Positions 1-10,589 of a stretch of 64,000 bases of DNA are shown piece by piece; position 1 is the stretch's first letter, and each line of letters opens with the position of its first letter. Location of the stretch: positions 1 to 64,000 of the forward strand of contig CAMWRW010000005.1 in assembly GCA_947176755.1 (NCBI GenBank), read 5' to 3'. The position numbers and the translations under genes are program-made. The notes beneath the pieces were generated by a model. The model saw only the letters and a list, made by a program, of their open reading frames with translations, was not told where the DNA came from and searched no databases. The DNA is from an uncultured Porphyromonadaceae bacterium. GTDB lineage: Bacteria; Bacteroidota; Bacteroidia; Bacteroidales; Muribaculaceae.

Positions 1-90
1 GCCATCCAACTCTTGACTTCGAATTTGATTAACATTTTTTAAGAGACACTAGTGTAAGATTATAAATATGAGTCAGGGATGGGAGGTGTT

Positions 91-930
91 CTAAAAAGTT
101 ATATTGTCGGGGCTGAGACCTGATTCGCCTGTGGCAGGCATTGACTCGATCAGTTTCATGTCTTCCTCCGATAGTGTGAAATCGAATATGTCAATGTTTG
201 ATTTCATTCTCTCCGGATTGACAGATTTCGGCAAAGGGATAACTCCGAGTTGCACGGCCCATCGCAAGCAAATCTGAGCGACACTTTTCGAATATCGTTC
301 TGCAATCCTTATGAGGAGAGGATCATTCAGAACGCGTGTCCTTCCGAGTGGAGACCAGCCCTCTATAACAATTCCGTATCCTACGCACCAGTTATACACT
401 TCCCTTTGCATCCATCCGGGATGAAACTCTATCTGATTAACCATCGGCAGGATGTCGGCAGTTTCGGAAAGGGCAACCAAATGCTCTTTCATGAAGTTGC
501 TCACCCCTATAGCCCGAGCTCTCCCCTCTTTTAATAACCTTTCAAGCGCACGCCACGTTTCGGCATTTACATTACGCCAATCCTTTTCCCGGGCCTTGTC
601 TGCAGGCCAATGGATAAGATAGAGATCAAGATAGTCAGTTCCCAAACGTCTGAGGCTTTCGTCGAAGGCTCTCAGAGTCGAATCATATCCCCTATCGGTA
701 TTGGCAACTTTTGACGTAAGCAAAATTTCATTTCTCGGAATGACTGATTCCTTTATGGCTTTTCCGACTTGCTCCTCGTTTTTATACATAGCCGCGGTGT
801 CAATCAGACGATAGCCTGCTAAAAGCGCATCCTTTACCACTCGAGTGCCATCTTGTCCCTCGGATACTTTATAAGAGCCAAATCCGACCGCCGGAAGCCC
901 TATTCCGTTTGCCAATATTACATTTTCCAT
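91..930 (-). CDS. Aldo/keto reductase
   Basis: ORF 91..978; likely start at internal Met MENVILANGIGLPAVGFGSYKV (930). Typical AKR motifs: LIDTAAMYKNEEQVGKAI, LDLYLIHWPAD, AIGVSNF. Confidence 0.93.
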   Translation of the reverse strand: MENVILANGIGLPAVGFGSYKVSEGQDGTRVVKDALLAGYRLIDTAAMYKNEEQVGKAIKESVIPRNEILLTSKVANTDRGYDSTLRAFDESLRRLGTDYLDLYLIHWPADKAREKDWRNVNAETWRALERLLKEGRARAIGVSNFMKEHLVALSETADILPMVNQIEFHPGWMQREVYNWCVGYGIVIEGWSPLGRTRVLNDPLLIRIAERYSKSVAQICLRWAVQLGVIPLPKSVNPERMKSNIDIFDFTLSEEDMKLIESMPATGESGLSPDNITF

Positions 931-1053
931 CTTCCACAATCTAAAAATCTTATTACCCCCAAAAAGAATATTTCCCATTACCCGAATACATATTCAAAAC
1001 ATAATTCAACTGAATAGTGTTTACTAAATATAATTTAACATTTGTTTGAAAAT

Positions 1054-2175
1054 ATGAAAAAGATTCTTTCCATCGCGGGCGCCGCATTTCTTCTCGCGGC
1101 ATGTTCTTCCGATAAGGGAGATGTGACAATCAATCTTCCTAAAGACTTTCAGGATTCAATCCTTGTGGTCGGTCACATCACGATCGAAAATACAGTGAAA
1201 GCCAAAAGCGCGGACGACATCGTGATTGTTTACGATACTCTGGCTGTCAAGGATGGTGTGGCAAAACTTATGATAAAAGAGTCAGAGCCTGCCTGGTACA
1301 ATATCATTCCTCCCGTAATGGCGAGAATGCAGCCTGAGTTTTATGCACAGGAGGGTGAAAATCTTGTGGTCGATATCTTAAGTTTCAATCCGCTGGATTA
1401 TACCGTGACCGGCTCGGCACTTATGGATGATATAACGGCATTCCGCAAGCAAGTCACCCCGTATCAGATGGAATACATCAATCTGATAAACTCCTCGGAT
1501 TCTATTTCTCCGGAAGTTGCCAATTCATATATTGCTCGATATGATGAGGCTGTAAAGAAATTTGTTGCCGACCATCCGGATAGCCACGCCGTTCCGATGG
1601 CTATTCAGGAACTCAGCGGAGATGACTTCAAAGTCCTGTATGACAATATGACTCCTGAAGCACGCAAATCTATTCTTATGCCTTACGCGCAGTTATATAA
1701 CGAAGACATTGAAGAGATGATGAAGGAACGTGACGCGGAACAGGCACGCAAGGATGAAGTTTCATCCGGCACGATAGCCGCTCCGGATTTCTCACTTCCG
1801 GATCTCGATGGTAAGACGGTAAGACTTTCTGACTTCAAAGGGAAATGGGTTGTCCTTGACTTCTGGGGAAGCTGGTGCGGATGGTGTGTCAAAGGATTTC
1901 CGGCCCTGAAGAAGGCCTATGAAAAGTATGGCGATAAGATTGTGGTGATCGGAATCGATTGCAATGAAACCGAAGATGCGTGGCGTGCCGGCGTTAAGAA
2001 ATATGATCTTCCTTGGATTAATGTTTATAACGGAGAAGACCGTGCGATTTATGAGGCTTACGGAATCACGGGATTCCCAACAAAAGCCATCATCAATCCG
2101 GAGGGAAAATTCGTGGATCTCACCACAGGAGAGGATCCGTCATTCTTCAACCGACTGGCAAAATTTGTAGAATAA
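1054..2175 (+). CDS. Lipoprotein with C-terminal TlpA/thioredoxin-like domain
   Basis: Lipoprotein signal MKKILSIAGAAFLLAACSS; C-terminal APDFSLPDLDGKTVRLSDFKGKWVVLDFWGSWCGWCVKGFP with a CGWC redox motif. Confidence 0.92.
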   Translation: MKKILSIAGAAFLLAACSSDKGDVTINLPKDFQDSILVVGHITIENTVKAKSADDIVIVYDTLAVKDGVAKLMIKESEPAWYNIIPPVMARMQPEFYAQEGENLVVDILSFNPLDYTVTGSALMDDITAFRKQVTPYQMEYINLINSSDSISPEVANSYIARYDEAVKKFVADHPDSHAVPMAIQELSGDDFKVLYDNMTPEARKSILMPYAQLYNEDIEEMMKERDAEQARKDEVSSGTIAAPDFSLPDLDGKTVRLSDFKGKWVVLDFWGSWCGWCVKGFPALKKAYEKYGDKIVVIGIDCNETEDAWRAGVKKYDLPWINVYNGEDRAIYEAYGITGFPTKAIINPEGKFVDLTTGEDPSFFNRLAKFVE

Positions 2176-2185
2176 TTTTAATTTT

Positions 2186-2220
2186 CGGGAGTTTTCTTAA
2201 TTGGGAAACTCCCGATTTTA
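2186..2220 (+). terminator. Rho-independent terminator-like hairpin after the TlpA-like gene
   Basis: CGGGAGTTT (2186-2194) pairs with AAACTCCCG (2206-2214), followed by ATTTTA. Confidence 0.8.
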
Positions 2221-2391
2221 TTATTTAAGTATGTGTTCGAGATTATTTAATGAATTGCCTCATAAATTACGAGGCAACCTTTAAAAACCCGGCTTCTGTT
2301 GCTATGGCTCCCCATATCGCCTTCAGCCAAATCTAAAGCTTATCCACATACTTCACAGCTCAATACGATAAATATTTTCTAACGCATACTT

Positions 2392-3021
2392 ATGGCAGAT
2401 AATTATATTGAACGTAAAATGGAGGACTTGCGCTCCGGACGCATGACGCGTATTGTCTCAACCGAAGCCGCTCCGCTGAAAAGAAGGGGGCTGTACTTTA
2501 ACTTTCCTCCTAAAAGGGTGGCCCTTATTGGACACCATCCTTCATATAGCTCTATTGTAAAATTGTTTCTTGATGCCGACTGCAAGGTCGCTTTGCTTGA
2601 TTCAGAGCCTGCAGAATGCCCGGGACGCGCATTCGGGGATAACGTTAGACATTATCCGATAAGTCTTGAAAACAGTAAGCATATTACGCCTGAACTCTCA
2701 CTTGCCGATAATTTTGCCAATCTTTTAAAAAGTTGGAGAGACATTGACATCCTCATTGCTCCCGGAAAGGAAGCGGAAATGATTATGAAAGCGTGGGATG
2801 CGCATCGGGAGCGATTTCCATACGTATTGGATTATAAGAGCAGAGCGATTATTTTGGATAATGATCCGGAGGCAGCTTTCCCGGAAATCTCCGTTGGCGC
2901 ACTCGTGGTTGCAACCAACTTAATAATATTCTCAAATTCGGATACGCAATTATCCGCCCTGATCGGAATGCTTGTGCTTCCTGACAACAGTTTTATTGAC
3001 CGTATGAGATTTGTGGTGTAA
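2392..3021 (+). CDS. Hypothetical protein with Rossmann-like beta-alpha-beta start
   Basis: 209-aa ORF; KRVALIGHHPSYSSIVKLFLDADCKVALLDSE resembles a dinucleotide-fold N-terminus. Flanked by hairpins. Confidence 0.75.
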   Translation: MADNYIERKMEDLRSGRMTRIVSTEAAPLKRRGLYFNFPPKRVALIGHHPSYSSIVKLFLDADCKVALLDSEPAECPGRAFGDNVRHYPISLENSKHITPELSLADNFANLLKSWRDIDILIAPGKEAEMIMKAWDAHRERFPYVLDYKSRAIILDNDPEAAFPEISVGALVVATNLIIFSNSDTQLSALIGMLVLPDNSFIDRMRFVV

Positions 3022-3040
3022 GGCTCCATCCACTAAAAAA

Positions 3041-3068
3041 CTCCAACCCGAATTGCATCGGATTGGAG
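3041..3068. terminator. Bidirectional terminator-like hairpin between convergent genes
   Basis: CTCCAACCCG..CGGATTGGAG, A-rich on the left flank and T-rich on the right, between 2392..3021(+) and 3105..3722(-). Confidence 0.7.
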
Positions 3069-3104
3069 CTTAAATTTTATTACAGTTGAAATCTAATATT
3101 GTGA

Positions 3105-3722
3105 TTAATCATTGATAATTCGACGAGCGCCAATATAGCGACCTTCGTAATATCCCTGACATTCATCTATCTTTACGCCCTTGATGCTGGCATGAATGAA
3201 CCGGAATTTTCCGGTTGCGTTATCAGCACTGACCACGATACCGACATGCCCTACATTCTTACCGCTGCTCCGGCTCGTGAAGAAAACGAGATCTCCTTTG
3301 CGGAGAGATTTACGATCAACTTTCACGCCTTCCGTATACTGCGTGCGGGAGCAGGGGCTGAGTGAATATCCGAACTGACGGTAAACATAGCTTGAAAATC
3401 CTGAGCAATCGAATGCTTTGGGTCCTTTCATGCCGCTACGGTAAGGTTTTCCTATATGCTTGTTGGCTTCCTTGAGAAGATCATCGATCATTTTGGAAGA
3501 TTCGGAACTCATTTTATCAAGCACCGCACTCTCACGCTTATCGATATCTTCCTTGAGCATCTTGCCGATCACCGTCGCATCCATGCCTGACTTCTTTACA
3601 TTTGCCAGTTGCTCCCGGTGAATTTTGGAGTGCATGCTTCGCGTCGATTTGGCTTTCTCCGCATTTACTGCAATTACACTTCCTGCTATAACTATGCTTG
3701 CTAAGATTGCTCTAAGGGTCAT
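3105..3722 (-). CDS. NlpC/P60 family cell-wall peptidase
   Basis: Signal peptide; FDCSGFSSYVYRQFG, GDLVFFTS and VGHVGIVV motifs. Confidence 0.93.
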   Translation of the reverse strand: MTLRAILASIVIAGSVIAVNAEKAKSTRSMHSKIHREQLANVKKSGMDATVIGKMLKEDIDKRESAVLDKMSSESSKMIDDLLKEANKHIGKPYRSGMKGPKAFDCSGFSSYVYRQFGYSLSPCSRTQYTEGVKVDRKSLRKGDLVFFTSRSSGKNVGHVGIVVSADNATGKFRFIHASIKGVKIDECQGYYEGRYIGARRIIND

Positions 3723-3805
3723 TTTGAGATGTAGGTTTTAGATGTCGTTATTTCCCTCCCCTGCCGGAGAGCCTTACAACGACTGAATTTCTATCGTTGA
3801 CGTTG

Positions 3806-3837
3806 CAAATTTAGTTAAAAATTTAATCGCTGACAAA
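3806..3837 (-). promoter_or_regulatory. Bacteroidetes-type promoter of the NlpC/P60 gene
   Basis: Minus strand TTTG (3834-3837), 20-bp gap, TAAATTTG (3806-3813). Confidence 0.7.
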
Positions 3838-3932
3838 TCTAACACCGTAAAAATCAATAGCAGAAAACGAATTTAACATTTATTATAGTTTTGCACGTGA
3901 ACCTTTTTCTTGTGCATTCGGTTAATTATTTC

Positions 3933-4664
3933 TTAGAATTTCAAGTAGAATTCCCGACATAACTCCCTGTATTCTTCGGTCGGTAGGCCGTTTTCAATTT
4001 CAAGAACAAGATATGAATTGGAACAGCAAAAATTTGAATATGTGTTAATTGTCTTAACAAATTCAAGCAACGTCCGTTTAGGAGTCAATGACTCCCGACC
4101 TCTTACATCACAGCGTCTCGCCGGAACCAACCCCTCTTTTAATGCCTCACTGACAATAAGTTCGCTTCTTTCATACGGGAGAATTAAAGCTATCCGCCCC
4201 TCCGGCGAAAGCATATTCTTCCCATAATGGAGAAGCGACAAGGGCGACAGAGCTCCTTCGTGGCGAGCGAGCATTCGATCGCTGAGGCCTGCATCCACCC
4301 CGCTGTCGAAATATGGAGGATTGGAGACAATCAAATCATATTCTCCCGATTCATTCATGGATAAAAAATTCTGTTGAAGAATTTCCAATCTGTCTTGCCA
4401 TGGGGATTCAATAAAATTATTGTGGGCCTCTTTCGCAGCTTTTTCTTCAATTTCAACGGCAGTGATAATTGCTGACGGGATGCGTTGTGCGAGCATAAGG
4501 GAAATGATTCCGCAGCCGGCTCCTACATCAAGGACTCTGTTGACATTTTCAACATCCGCCCATGCCCCGAGAAGCACGGCATCAACTCCTATTTTCATGG
4601 AGCTCTCTTCGTGACGGCAATTAAATTTCTTGAAACGAAAGTATCTTTCTTTTTTCTTTCCCAT
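3933..4664 (-). CDS. trmN6: tRNA1(Val) (adenine-N6)-methyltransferase-like protein
   Basis: SAM-MTase motifs RVLDVGAGCGIISLMLAQR and SNPPYF; N-terminal FRFKKFNCRHEESSMKIGVDAVLLGAWA. Confidence 0.9.
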   Translation of the reverse strand: MGKKKERYFRFKKFNCRHEESSMKIGVDAVLLGAWADVENVNRVLDVGAGCGIISLMLAQRIPSAIITAVEIEEKAAKEAHNNFIESPWQDRLEILQQNFLSMNESGEYDLIVSNPPYFDSGVDAGLSDRMLARHEGALSPLSLLHYGKNMLSPEGRIALILPYERSELIVSEALKEGLVPARRCDVRGRESLTPKRTLLEFVKTINTYSNFCCSNSYLVLEIENGLPTEEYRELCREFYLKF

Positions 4665-4708
4665 ATTTCTTTAAACGACGGAAGTCGTTATTTTAGCATT
4701 ATTTTTAC

Positions 4709-4716
4709 TAATTTTG
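4709..4716 (+). promoter_or_regulatory. -7 element (TAATTTTG) of the lon promoter
   Basis: TAATTTTG about 22 bp before the lon start codon; -33 element is weak. Confidence 0.5.
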
Positions 4717-4738
4717 CAGTTCGTAAATCAGAATCAGG

Positions 4739-7207
4739 ATGACAGATCAGAAAGCAGTTGAAGAACTCCTATCGGATATAGACACAGGCCCCGGGATATA
4801 TAATGAAGTCCCGCAAGAAAATAGGGTTCTCAGAAAAATTGACAATGTACTTATCCTTCCCATTGAGGGAGAAACCTATTTCCCTTATATGCATGTAATG
4901 ATCCATGTCGATATTCCGGAACTCCGGAATGCCGTTATGGAAAGCGTTCGTCTCAGGGAGCCGATATTCATTGTCAACCTTCCGGAACTTACAAACTCGC
5001 AAAGCTCGGAAGAGCAGCCGCAAGATGACCTCGCTATCCTCGAAGGAATGCAGGGTTCTGTCGGGCTTGTAAAGGAAGTGAAACGAGACGACAACGGCGT
5101 TTCTTTTAAGGTTTTCTTTGTAACAGGTTATCAGGCAACTTTGACCGATATTTATGAATGTTCGGGAGGAGCCGATGGAGATATCCCGTTGTTGAGGGGA
5201 AATGTCGTTGAGACTCCTCTCACTTATATCCATCCTAATCCGGAAGTCGAGACGGAGATTCGCAGTCTTGTAAAGGAGAAATTCAATCAGTGCAACAGCT
5301 TCCTTCCTGACGAGCAGATAGAAAAACTTAAAGAGACTCTGAACTCTACGGAGCCCACTTCTCTGAGGTATCTTCATATTATGCTCCAGAACACGTTCAT
5401 GACCAATAATGAACGTCAGGAACTTCTGGATCTGACCAATCTTGAAGAGCGTCGCGAACATTTTCTTCGCATAATCGAGCGGACATCAAAAAGAATTGCC
5501 GTCAGGGAAGAGATTGCCCGGCGCACAAGCGAAGAATTCGGACATCGCCAGCGCGAGGAATTTATCCGCCAGCAGATTCGCACGATGCAGGATGAACTCG
5601 GGGATGCAGCTGACGATGATGAAATAGCTGCATTGAGGGAGAGAGCATCTAAAAAGAATTGGACGGAAGAAACGGCCGCTATTTTTGAAAAGGAGTTGCG
5701 TAAACTTTCCCGTTATAATCCGACAAGTCCGGAATATGCTGTACAGTATACATGGATAGACAATTTCCTATCTCTCCCCTGGCTCAATTATGATGACTCG
5801 GAGATTGATCTCGGGAAGGTAGAGGCAGTGCTTGAGCGGGATCATTATGGTTTGGACAAAGTGAAGGACCGTATCATCGAGCAAATGGCCGTGATGAAAC
5901 TTCGCAAGGATATGAAAGCCCCTGCTATATGTCTTTATGGTCCTCCCGGGGTCGGCAAAACCTCCATCGGGAAATCAATCGCCGAAGCACTGGGAAGGAA
6001 ATATGCGAGAGTGGCTCTGGGCGGAGTACATGATGAAGCTGAAATCCGAGGCCATCGACGCACATATCTCGGAGCGATGCCGGGAAGAATTATGGCCGCT
6101 CTTGAAAAATGCGAATCAGGAAACCCCGTGATTGTTCTTGACGAGATAGATAAAATCGGTAAAGGAATCAAAGGTGATCCTTCAACGGCTCTTCTTGAAG
6201 TGCTTGATCCGGAACAGAACTGCCGCTTTCATGATAATTTTATTGATCATGATTATGACCTGTCAAAAATCCTTTTCATAGCAACGGCAAATGATTTGTC
6301 AGGAATATCCGCTCCCCTGCTCGACCGTCTCGAACTGATTGAGATGGGTTCATACGTTGATGAAGAGAAGATCGAGATCGCACTCCGCCATCTTCTTCCG
6401 AAATCGCTGGAGGAACATGGAATCCCGGACACCGACCTGAGATTTGAACGCGAGGGAGTTCAGGAAATTATCAGCCGATATACGCGTGAAAGCGGAGTTC
6501 GTCAACTTAAACGCAAGATTGATGAATTAATCAGGAAAATCGCCCGACGCAAGGCTACAGGCCAGGAGTTCCCAATTCTGATCGACGCGACAACCGTGAG
6601 AGAATTGCTCGGACGTCCGGAGGTTGATCCTGATGAATATGAAGGAAACGATTTTCCCGGAGTAGTCACGGGTTTGGCATGGACGCGCGTCGGAGGCGAT
6701 ATTCTATATATTGAATCCTCTCTGGCTCCGGGAAAGGGCGATAAGTTGACCTTGACCGGCAACCTTGGCGACGTGATGAAAGAGTCTGCCATGATTGCAA
6801 TGCAATATTTGAAGTCAAACGCAGATTCATTAGGAATACCTGCTGAAAAATTCAGCAAATATGATGTTCATATCCACGTTCCTGAAGGTGCGGTCCCCAA
6901 GGATGGTCCGTCAGCCGGAATAACTATGCTGACTTCTCTTGCAAGTTCTTTCACCGGACGGAAAGTCAAGGAAAGACTTGCCATGACAGGTGAGTTTACT
7001 CTACGTGGCAGGGTTTTACCTGTAGGGGGAATAAAAGAAAAGATCCTGGCCGCGAAAAAAGCCGGGATCCGTGAAATTATTCTTTCTTCGAAAAACAGAA
7101 AGGATATAGAAGATATCAAGCAGGATTATTTAGAGGGATTGAAATTTCATTTCGTAGACAGCGCTTCGGAAGTTCTCGATTTGGCACTTCTCCCTCTTGA
7201 ACGGTGA
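4739..7207 (+). CDS. lon: ATP-dependent protease La (Lon)
   Basis: 822 aa; N-terminal LON domain, Walker [18 protein letters not shown], catalytic [11 protein letters not shown]. Confidence 0.98.
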   Translation: MTDQKAVEELLSDIDTGPGIYNEVPQENRVLRKIDNVLILPIEGETYFPYMHVMIHVDIPELRNAVMESVRLREPIFIVNLPELTNSQSSEEQPQDDLAILEGMQGSVGLVKEVKRDDNGVSFKVFFVTGYQATLTDIYECSGGADGDIPLLRGNVVETPLTYIHPNPEVETEIRSLVKEKFNQCNSFLPDEQIEKLKETLNSTEPTSLRYLHIMLQNTFMTNNERQELLDLTNLEERREHFLRIIERTSKRIAVREEIARRTSEEFGHRQREEFIRQQIRTMQDELGDAADDDEIAALRERASKKNWTEETAAIFEKELRKLSRYNPTSPEYAVQYTWIDNFLSLPWLNYDDSEIDLGKVEAVLERDHYGLDKVKDRIIEQMAVMKLRKDMKAPAICLYGPPGVGKTSIGKSIAEALGRKYARVALGGVHDEAEIRGHRRTYLGAMPGRIMAALEKCESGNPVIVLDEIDKIGKGIKGDPSTALLEVLDPEQNCRFHDNFIDHDYDLSKILFIATANDLSGISAPLLDRLELIEMGSYVDEEKIEIALRHLLPKSLEEHGIPDTDLRFEREGVQEIISRYTRESGVRQLKRKIDELIRKIARRKATGQEFPILIDATTVRELLGRPEVDPDEYEGNDFPGVVTGLAWTRVGGDILYIESSLAPGKGDKLTLTGNLGDVMKESAMIAMQYLKSNADSLGIPAEKFSKYDVHIHVPEGAVPKDGPSAGITMLTSLASSFTGRKVKERLAMTGEFTLRGRVLPVGGIKEKILAAKKAGIREIILSSKNRKDIEDIKQDYLEGLKFHFVDSASEVLDLALLPLER

Positions 7208-8559
7208 CGGCCGCGACGCTTTGGAGCCGGCGACTGAACGGAATCGGAATTTTGATTCTGTTTGGTCGCCGCTTCTTTTGCGGGAGCTTTAATTTCCCCC
7301 TGATTGATCTCATCAGGCTTACGACCTCTTGATTTTGCACCGCGTCTGCGCCTCGAGGCACCATGTTGTCTGCGTCCATCCACACCTTTCTCCTTTCTTC
7401 CCTCCGCGGATCTTTCAACGGGACCCTCCCCTATGTCGTCGGGAAGAGGATTCCGGGGAATTGTGTAGTCAAGAAGTTTCTCGATTTTTTTGAGACGGAA
7501 TGCTTCATCAGGAGAAACAAACGTGATTGCCATTCCCTCGCGGTTAGCACGGGCTGTCCGGCCTACGCGATGGACGTAATCTTCGGCTTCTCGGGGCACA
7601 TCGAAATTTATCACCATCTCAATGTCATCAATATCTATTCCGCGAGCGAGAATATCCGTAGCCACAATAATATTGATTTTTCCAGCCTTGAAATCAAGAA
7701 TCACGTTCTCACGCTGATTCTGGTCAAGATCCGAATGCATCTCCGCAATCTTAAGATGCTGACGCTTCAGCTCGCGGGCCAGCATCTTAACTTTCAATTT
7801 AGAGGAGGAGAAAATTATTACGCGACTCGGAGGATAATTGTTAAAAATGTCGTGGAGAATCGGCAGTTTCTGCGGTTCGTAACAGTACGACACCGACTGA
7901 CGGATTTTCTCGGCCGGTTTTGAAACGGCAAGTTTCACCTCGAACGGATCTTTAAGAATTTTAGACGCCATCTGTTGGATTCGCGGAGGCATCGTTGCCG
8001 AGAACATAAGGACCTGCACATTTTTGGGTGTGTGTGAAAAAATCTGCATTATGTCGTCGTAGAATCCCATATCGAGCATCCTGTCGGCTTCGTCGAGAAT
8101 AAAGAATGAAACGTTGGAGAGATCAACGTAACCCATACTGAGATGGGCAAGCAGCCGGCCGGGAGTTGCGACTACCACATCGGCCCCCATTTTGAGACTT
8201 TTGCGTTGCTGTTCGTAAGTATGGCCGTCGGTTCCACCGTAAATAGCGATGCTGCTGACGGGCATGAAATATGCAAAGCCTTGAAGCTGACGATCAATTT
8301 GCTGAGCAAGTTCCCTTGTAGGAGCCATGACTATGCAATTCACGGCATTCTCAGGATAGCCTCCGTCGGCAAGCTTATTGATGATTGGAAGCAGGTAAGC
8401 TGCGGTTTTTCCGGTTCCGGTCTGTGCGCACGCGAGAATATCCCTACCCTCAAGCACGGCAGGAATTGTTTTTTCCTGAATCGGAGTGCATTCATCAAAG
8501 TGCATGTCCCACAATCCGTCGAGCACGTCGTCGTTTGTCAATATCTCATCAAATCTCAT
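7147..8559 (-). CDS. DEAD/DEAH-box RNA helicase (RhlE-like)
   Basis: Start likely MRFDEILTNDDVLDGLWDM (8559). AQTGTGKTAAYLLPI, DEAD, SAT and HRVGRTARANREG motifs; basic C-terminal tail. Confidence 0.95.
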   Translation of the reverse strand: MRFDEILTNDDVLDGLWDMHFDECTPIQEKTIPAVLEGRDILACAQTGTGKTAAYLLPIINKLADGGYPENAVNCIVMAPTRELAQQIDRQLQGFAYFMPVSSIAIYGGTDGHTYEQQRKSLKMGADVVVATPGRLLAHLSMGYVDLSNVSFFILDEADRMLDMGFYDDIMQIFSHTPKNVQVLMFSATMPPRIQQMASKILKDPFEVKLAVSKPAEKIRQSVSYCYEPQKLPILHDIFNNYPPSRVIIFSSSKLKVKMLARELKRQHLKIAEMHSDLDQNQRENVILDFKAGKINIIVATDILARGIDIDDIEMVINFDVPREAEDYVHRVGRTARANREGMAITFVSPDEAFRLKKIEKLLDYTIPRNPLPDDIGEGPVERSAEGRKEKGVDGRRQHGASRRRRGAKSRGRKPDEINQGEIKAPAKEAATKQNQNSDSVQSPAPKRRGRHRSRGRSAKSRTSEALSTK

Positions 8560-8826
8560 TATTTTATTCTTTATATTATATATGAGAAAGGTCAAAAGGA
8601 GTCCGACCCCGGAGTGCAAAATTACACAAATTTAGCCGCTATTTGAAATTTATAGAATGCTTGCAGTTTAAGCCACTGTAAATGAAGATAATAAACAATA
8701 TCGCAAATATCAGAATGAAAGACTGGGAAAGAAATTTCAAAAAAAAACAGAATTTTCAAAACAATCCGGAAGGTCGTATTGTTTACTTAATGAAAACAGA
8801 AAACAACACAAACAACTTTGATAACA

Positions 8827-9333
8827 ATGAAAGCATCACAATCATTTCAGGAACGTCTAATCGGACTTCAGGGCAACCTTCTTAACTTCGCATACCAGCT
8901 TACAACAAACCGCGAGCAGGCGGAAGACCTTCTTCAAGATACGACTCTCAAGGCTCTCGACAATGAAGATAAGTATGTTGACAATGTCAACTTCAAAGGA
9001 TGGATTTTTACCATTATGCGTAATATCTTCATTAACAATTATCGCCAGTCGGTAAGGAAAGCCACGGTTATTGACCAGACAGAGGATCTCTATCATCTGA
9101 ATATCTCGCAGGATTCAGGTCTTGCAACTCCGGAAGGTTCATACGCTGTTAAAGAAATCAATGTCGCCCTTAACTCCTTCTCTGACGAATACCGCATTCC
9201 TTTTAATCTATTCGTAGCGGGGTACAAGTATAATGAGATTGCAGAAAAGATGAATCTCCCTCTCGGCACAGTTAAAAGCCGTATCTTCTTCGCCCGCAAG
9301 CGTCTTCGCGAACAACTCGCCGATTATAAATAA
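8827..9333 (+). CDS. ECF-type RNA polymerase sigma factor
   Basis: ATG at 8827; sigma region 2 (REQAEDLLQDTTLKAL..FKGWIFTIMRNIFINNYR) and region 4 (YNEIAEKMNLPLGTVKSRIFFARKRLRE). Confidence 0.95.
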   Translation: MKASQSFQERLIGLQGNLLNFAYQLTTNREQAEDLLQDTTLKALDNEDKYVDNVNFKGWIFTIMRNIFINNYRQSVRKATVIDQTEDLYHLNISQDSGLATPEGSYAVKEINVALNSFSDEYRIPFNLFVAGYKYNEIAEKMNLPLGTVKSRIFFARKRLREQLADYK

Positions 9334-9397
9334 GAAATTATCTCCATCCTCTTCTCCACGAGGATAGAGCAAAAAAGTTTCATTGTTTCAAAGTGCC

Positions 9398-9430
9398 GGA
9401 GGCATCCCTATGGGATGCCTCCAATTTTTC
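9398..9430 (+). terminator. Strong terminator after the ECF sigma gene
   Basis: GGAGGCATCCC-TAT-GGGATGCCTCC then AATTTTT. Confidence 0.9.
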
Positions 9431-9439
9431 ATAACTTCG

Positions 9440-10585
9440 TTAATGGCGAGAAGCTGTCAGGAACAGTTTTAATGCGGAAGCAGCGGTGACGCTCAATCCC
9501 CCTTCAGCAACATCTTTAAGCATGGCTTCCCGAATGTCAATGGCACTCTGCTGAATGGAGTAGACGGCGGAAAATCCGGAATCGAGCAGTTTCCAGGGTT
9601 CCGATACAGCGCCGGCAAGTCCAATCAAAGGAACGTTATGATCCAGACATCTTTCGAGAATTCTGAACGGGAGTTTGCCGCACAGTGTCTGTCCATCCAT
9701 TCTTCCTTCGCCTGTGATCACGAGCTCGGATTCTCTTATCGACTGATCGATGTCAATAAAATCCAGTATAAAGTTCGCACCCTCCACCATCTCTGCATTC
9801 AAGCAGGCAATCAATGAAGCTCCAATTCCACCACCGGCCCCCGAGCTCTTGCGATCAATTATCTGTCGGCCGGAATAACTTTCGAGAATCCTGCCGAATG
9901 ACACAAGTCCATTATCCAGGGCAGTGACCATCTCGGGAGTTGCGCCCTTCTGAGGAGCGAAAATTTCTGCAGCCCCATGCTTCCCTGAAAGAGGATTCGT
10001 AACATCACAAAGGAGTGTTATCTGAGCCGCTTTTACTTCATTGGACACAGCTGAGGAATCAATCTTTTGAATTTTATGCAGATTAGCCGGAATAGCCTCT
10101 ACTTTATTTCCATATTCATCAAGGAAACGAAAACCAAGTTCATACAGCATTCCGAGGCCGGCATCACACGTTGCACTTCCTCCTACACCAATAAGGAATC
10201 TTCGAATACCTCGTCGGAGCGCATCCTTAACGAGCATTCCGGTGCCTCGGGTCGAACTCTTCATTACATTTCTTTTGGTATCGGATATGAGTGTCAAGCC
10301 GTCGGCCGCCGCCAAATCAATAGCGGCTGTCGGGATATGCGAGTTGATGATGGAATATTGAGCAATGACACGCTCTCCTATTGAATTGACCGCGGCGCAT
10401 TCGACAACCTTTCCTCCGGCGGCAGCGAGGAGCACGGCACTTGTGCCTTCACCGCCATCGGCCACTTCAAAGAGCTCCACTTCTGTTCCCGGATCCACTC
10501 TCTGCAGACCTCTTTTAACCGCTTCTCCGGCTTCCATAGAACTAAGCGAGCCCTTGAAAGAATCGAGCGCTACGACAACTTTCAT
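9440..10585 (-). CDS. Glycerate kinase
   Basis: MKVVVALDSFKGSLSSMEAGEAVKRGL..GVGGSATCDAGLGML..GEGRMDGQTLCGKLP, characteristic of the GlxK family. Confidence 0.95.
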   Translation of the reverse strand: MKVVVALDSFKGSLSSMEAGEAVKRGLQRVDPGTEVELFEVADGGEGTSAVLLAAAGGKVVECAAVNSIGERVIAQYSIINSHIPTAAIDLAAADGLTLISDTKRNVMKSSTRGTGMLVKDALRRGIRRFLIGVGGSATCDAGLGMLYELGFRFLDEYGNKVEAIPANLHKIQKIDSSAVSNEVKAAQITLLCDVTNPLSGKHGAAEIFAPQKGATPEMVTALDNGLVSFGRILESYSGRQIIDRKSSGAGGGIGASLIACLNAEMVEGANFILDFIDIDQSIRESELVITGEGRMDGQTLCGKLPFRILERCLDHNVPLIGLAGAVSEPWKLLDSGFSAVYSIQQSAIDIREAMLKDVAEGGLSVTAASALKLFLTASRH

Positions 10586-10589
10586 AGAG

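Noticed and set aside
2340-2348. Perfect DnaA box TTATCCACA in an intergenic region
   Set aside because: Single copy with no cluster, DUE or dnaA nearby; about 0.5 such matches are expected by chance in 64 kb on both strands.
3886-3893. TAGTTTTG promoter-like element on the plus strand pointing into antisense of trmN6
   Set aside because: No -33 TTTG at the right distance and no plus-strand gene before lon.
4769-5461. 230-aa ORF antisense to lon
   Set aside because: Covered by lon; no domain, no promoter or start context.
8682-8885. 67-aa ORF upstream of the ECF sigma gene
   Set aside because: Overlaps the sigma gene start and is Asn/Lys-rich low-complexity; likely non-coding leader.
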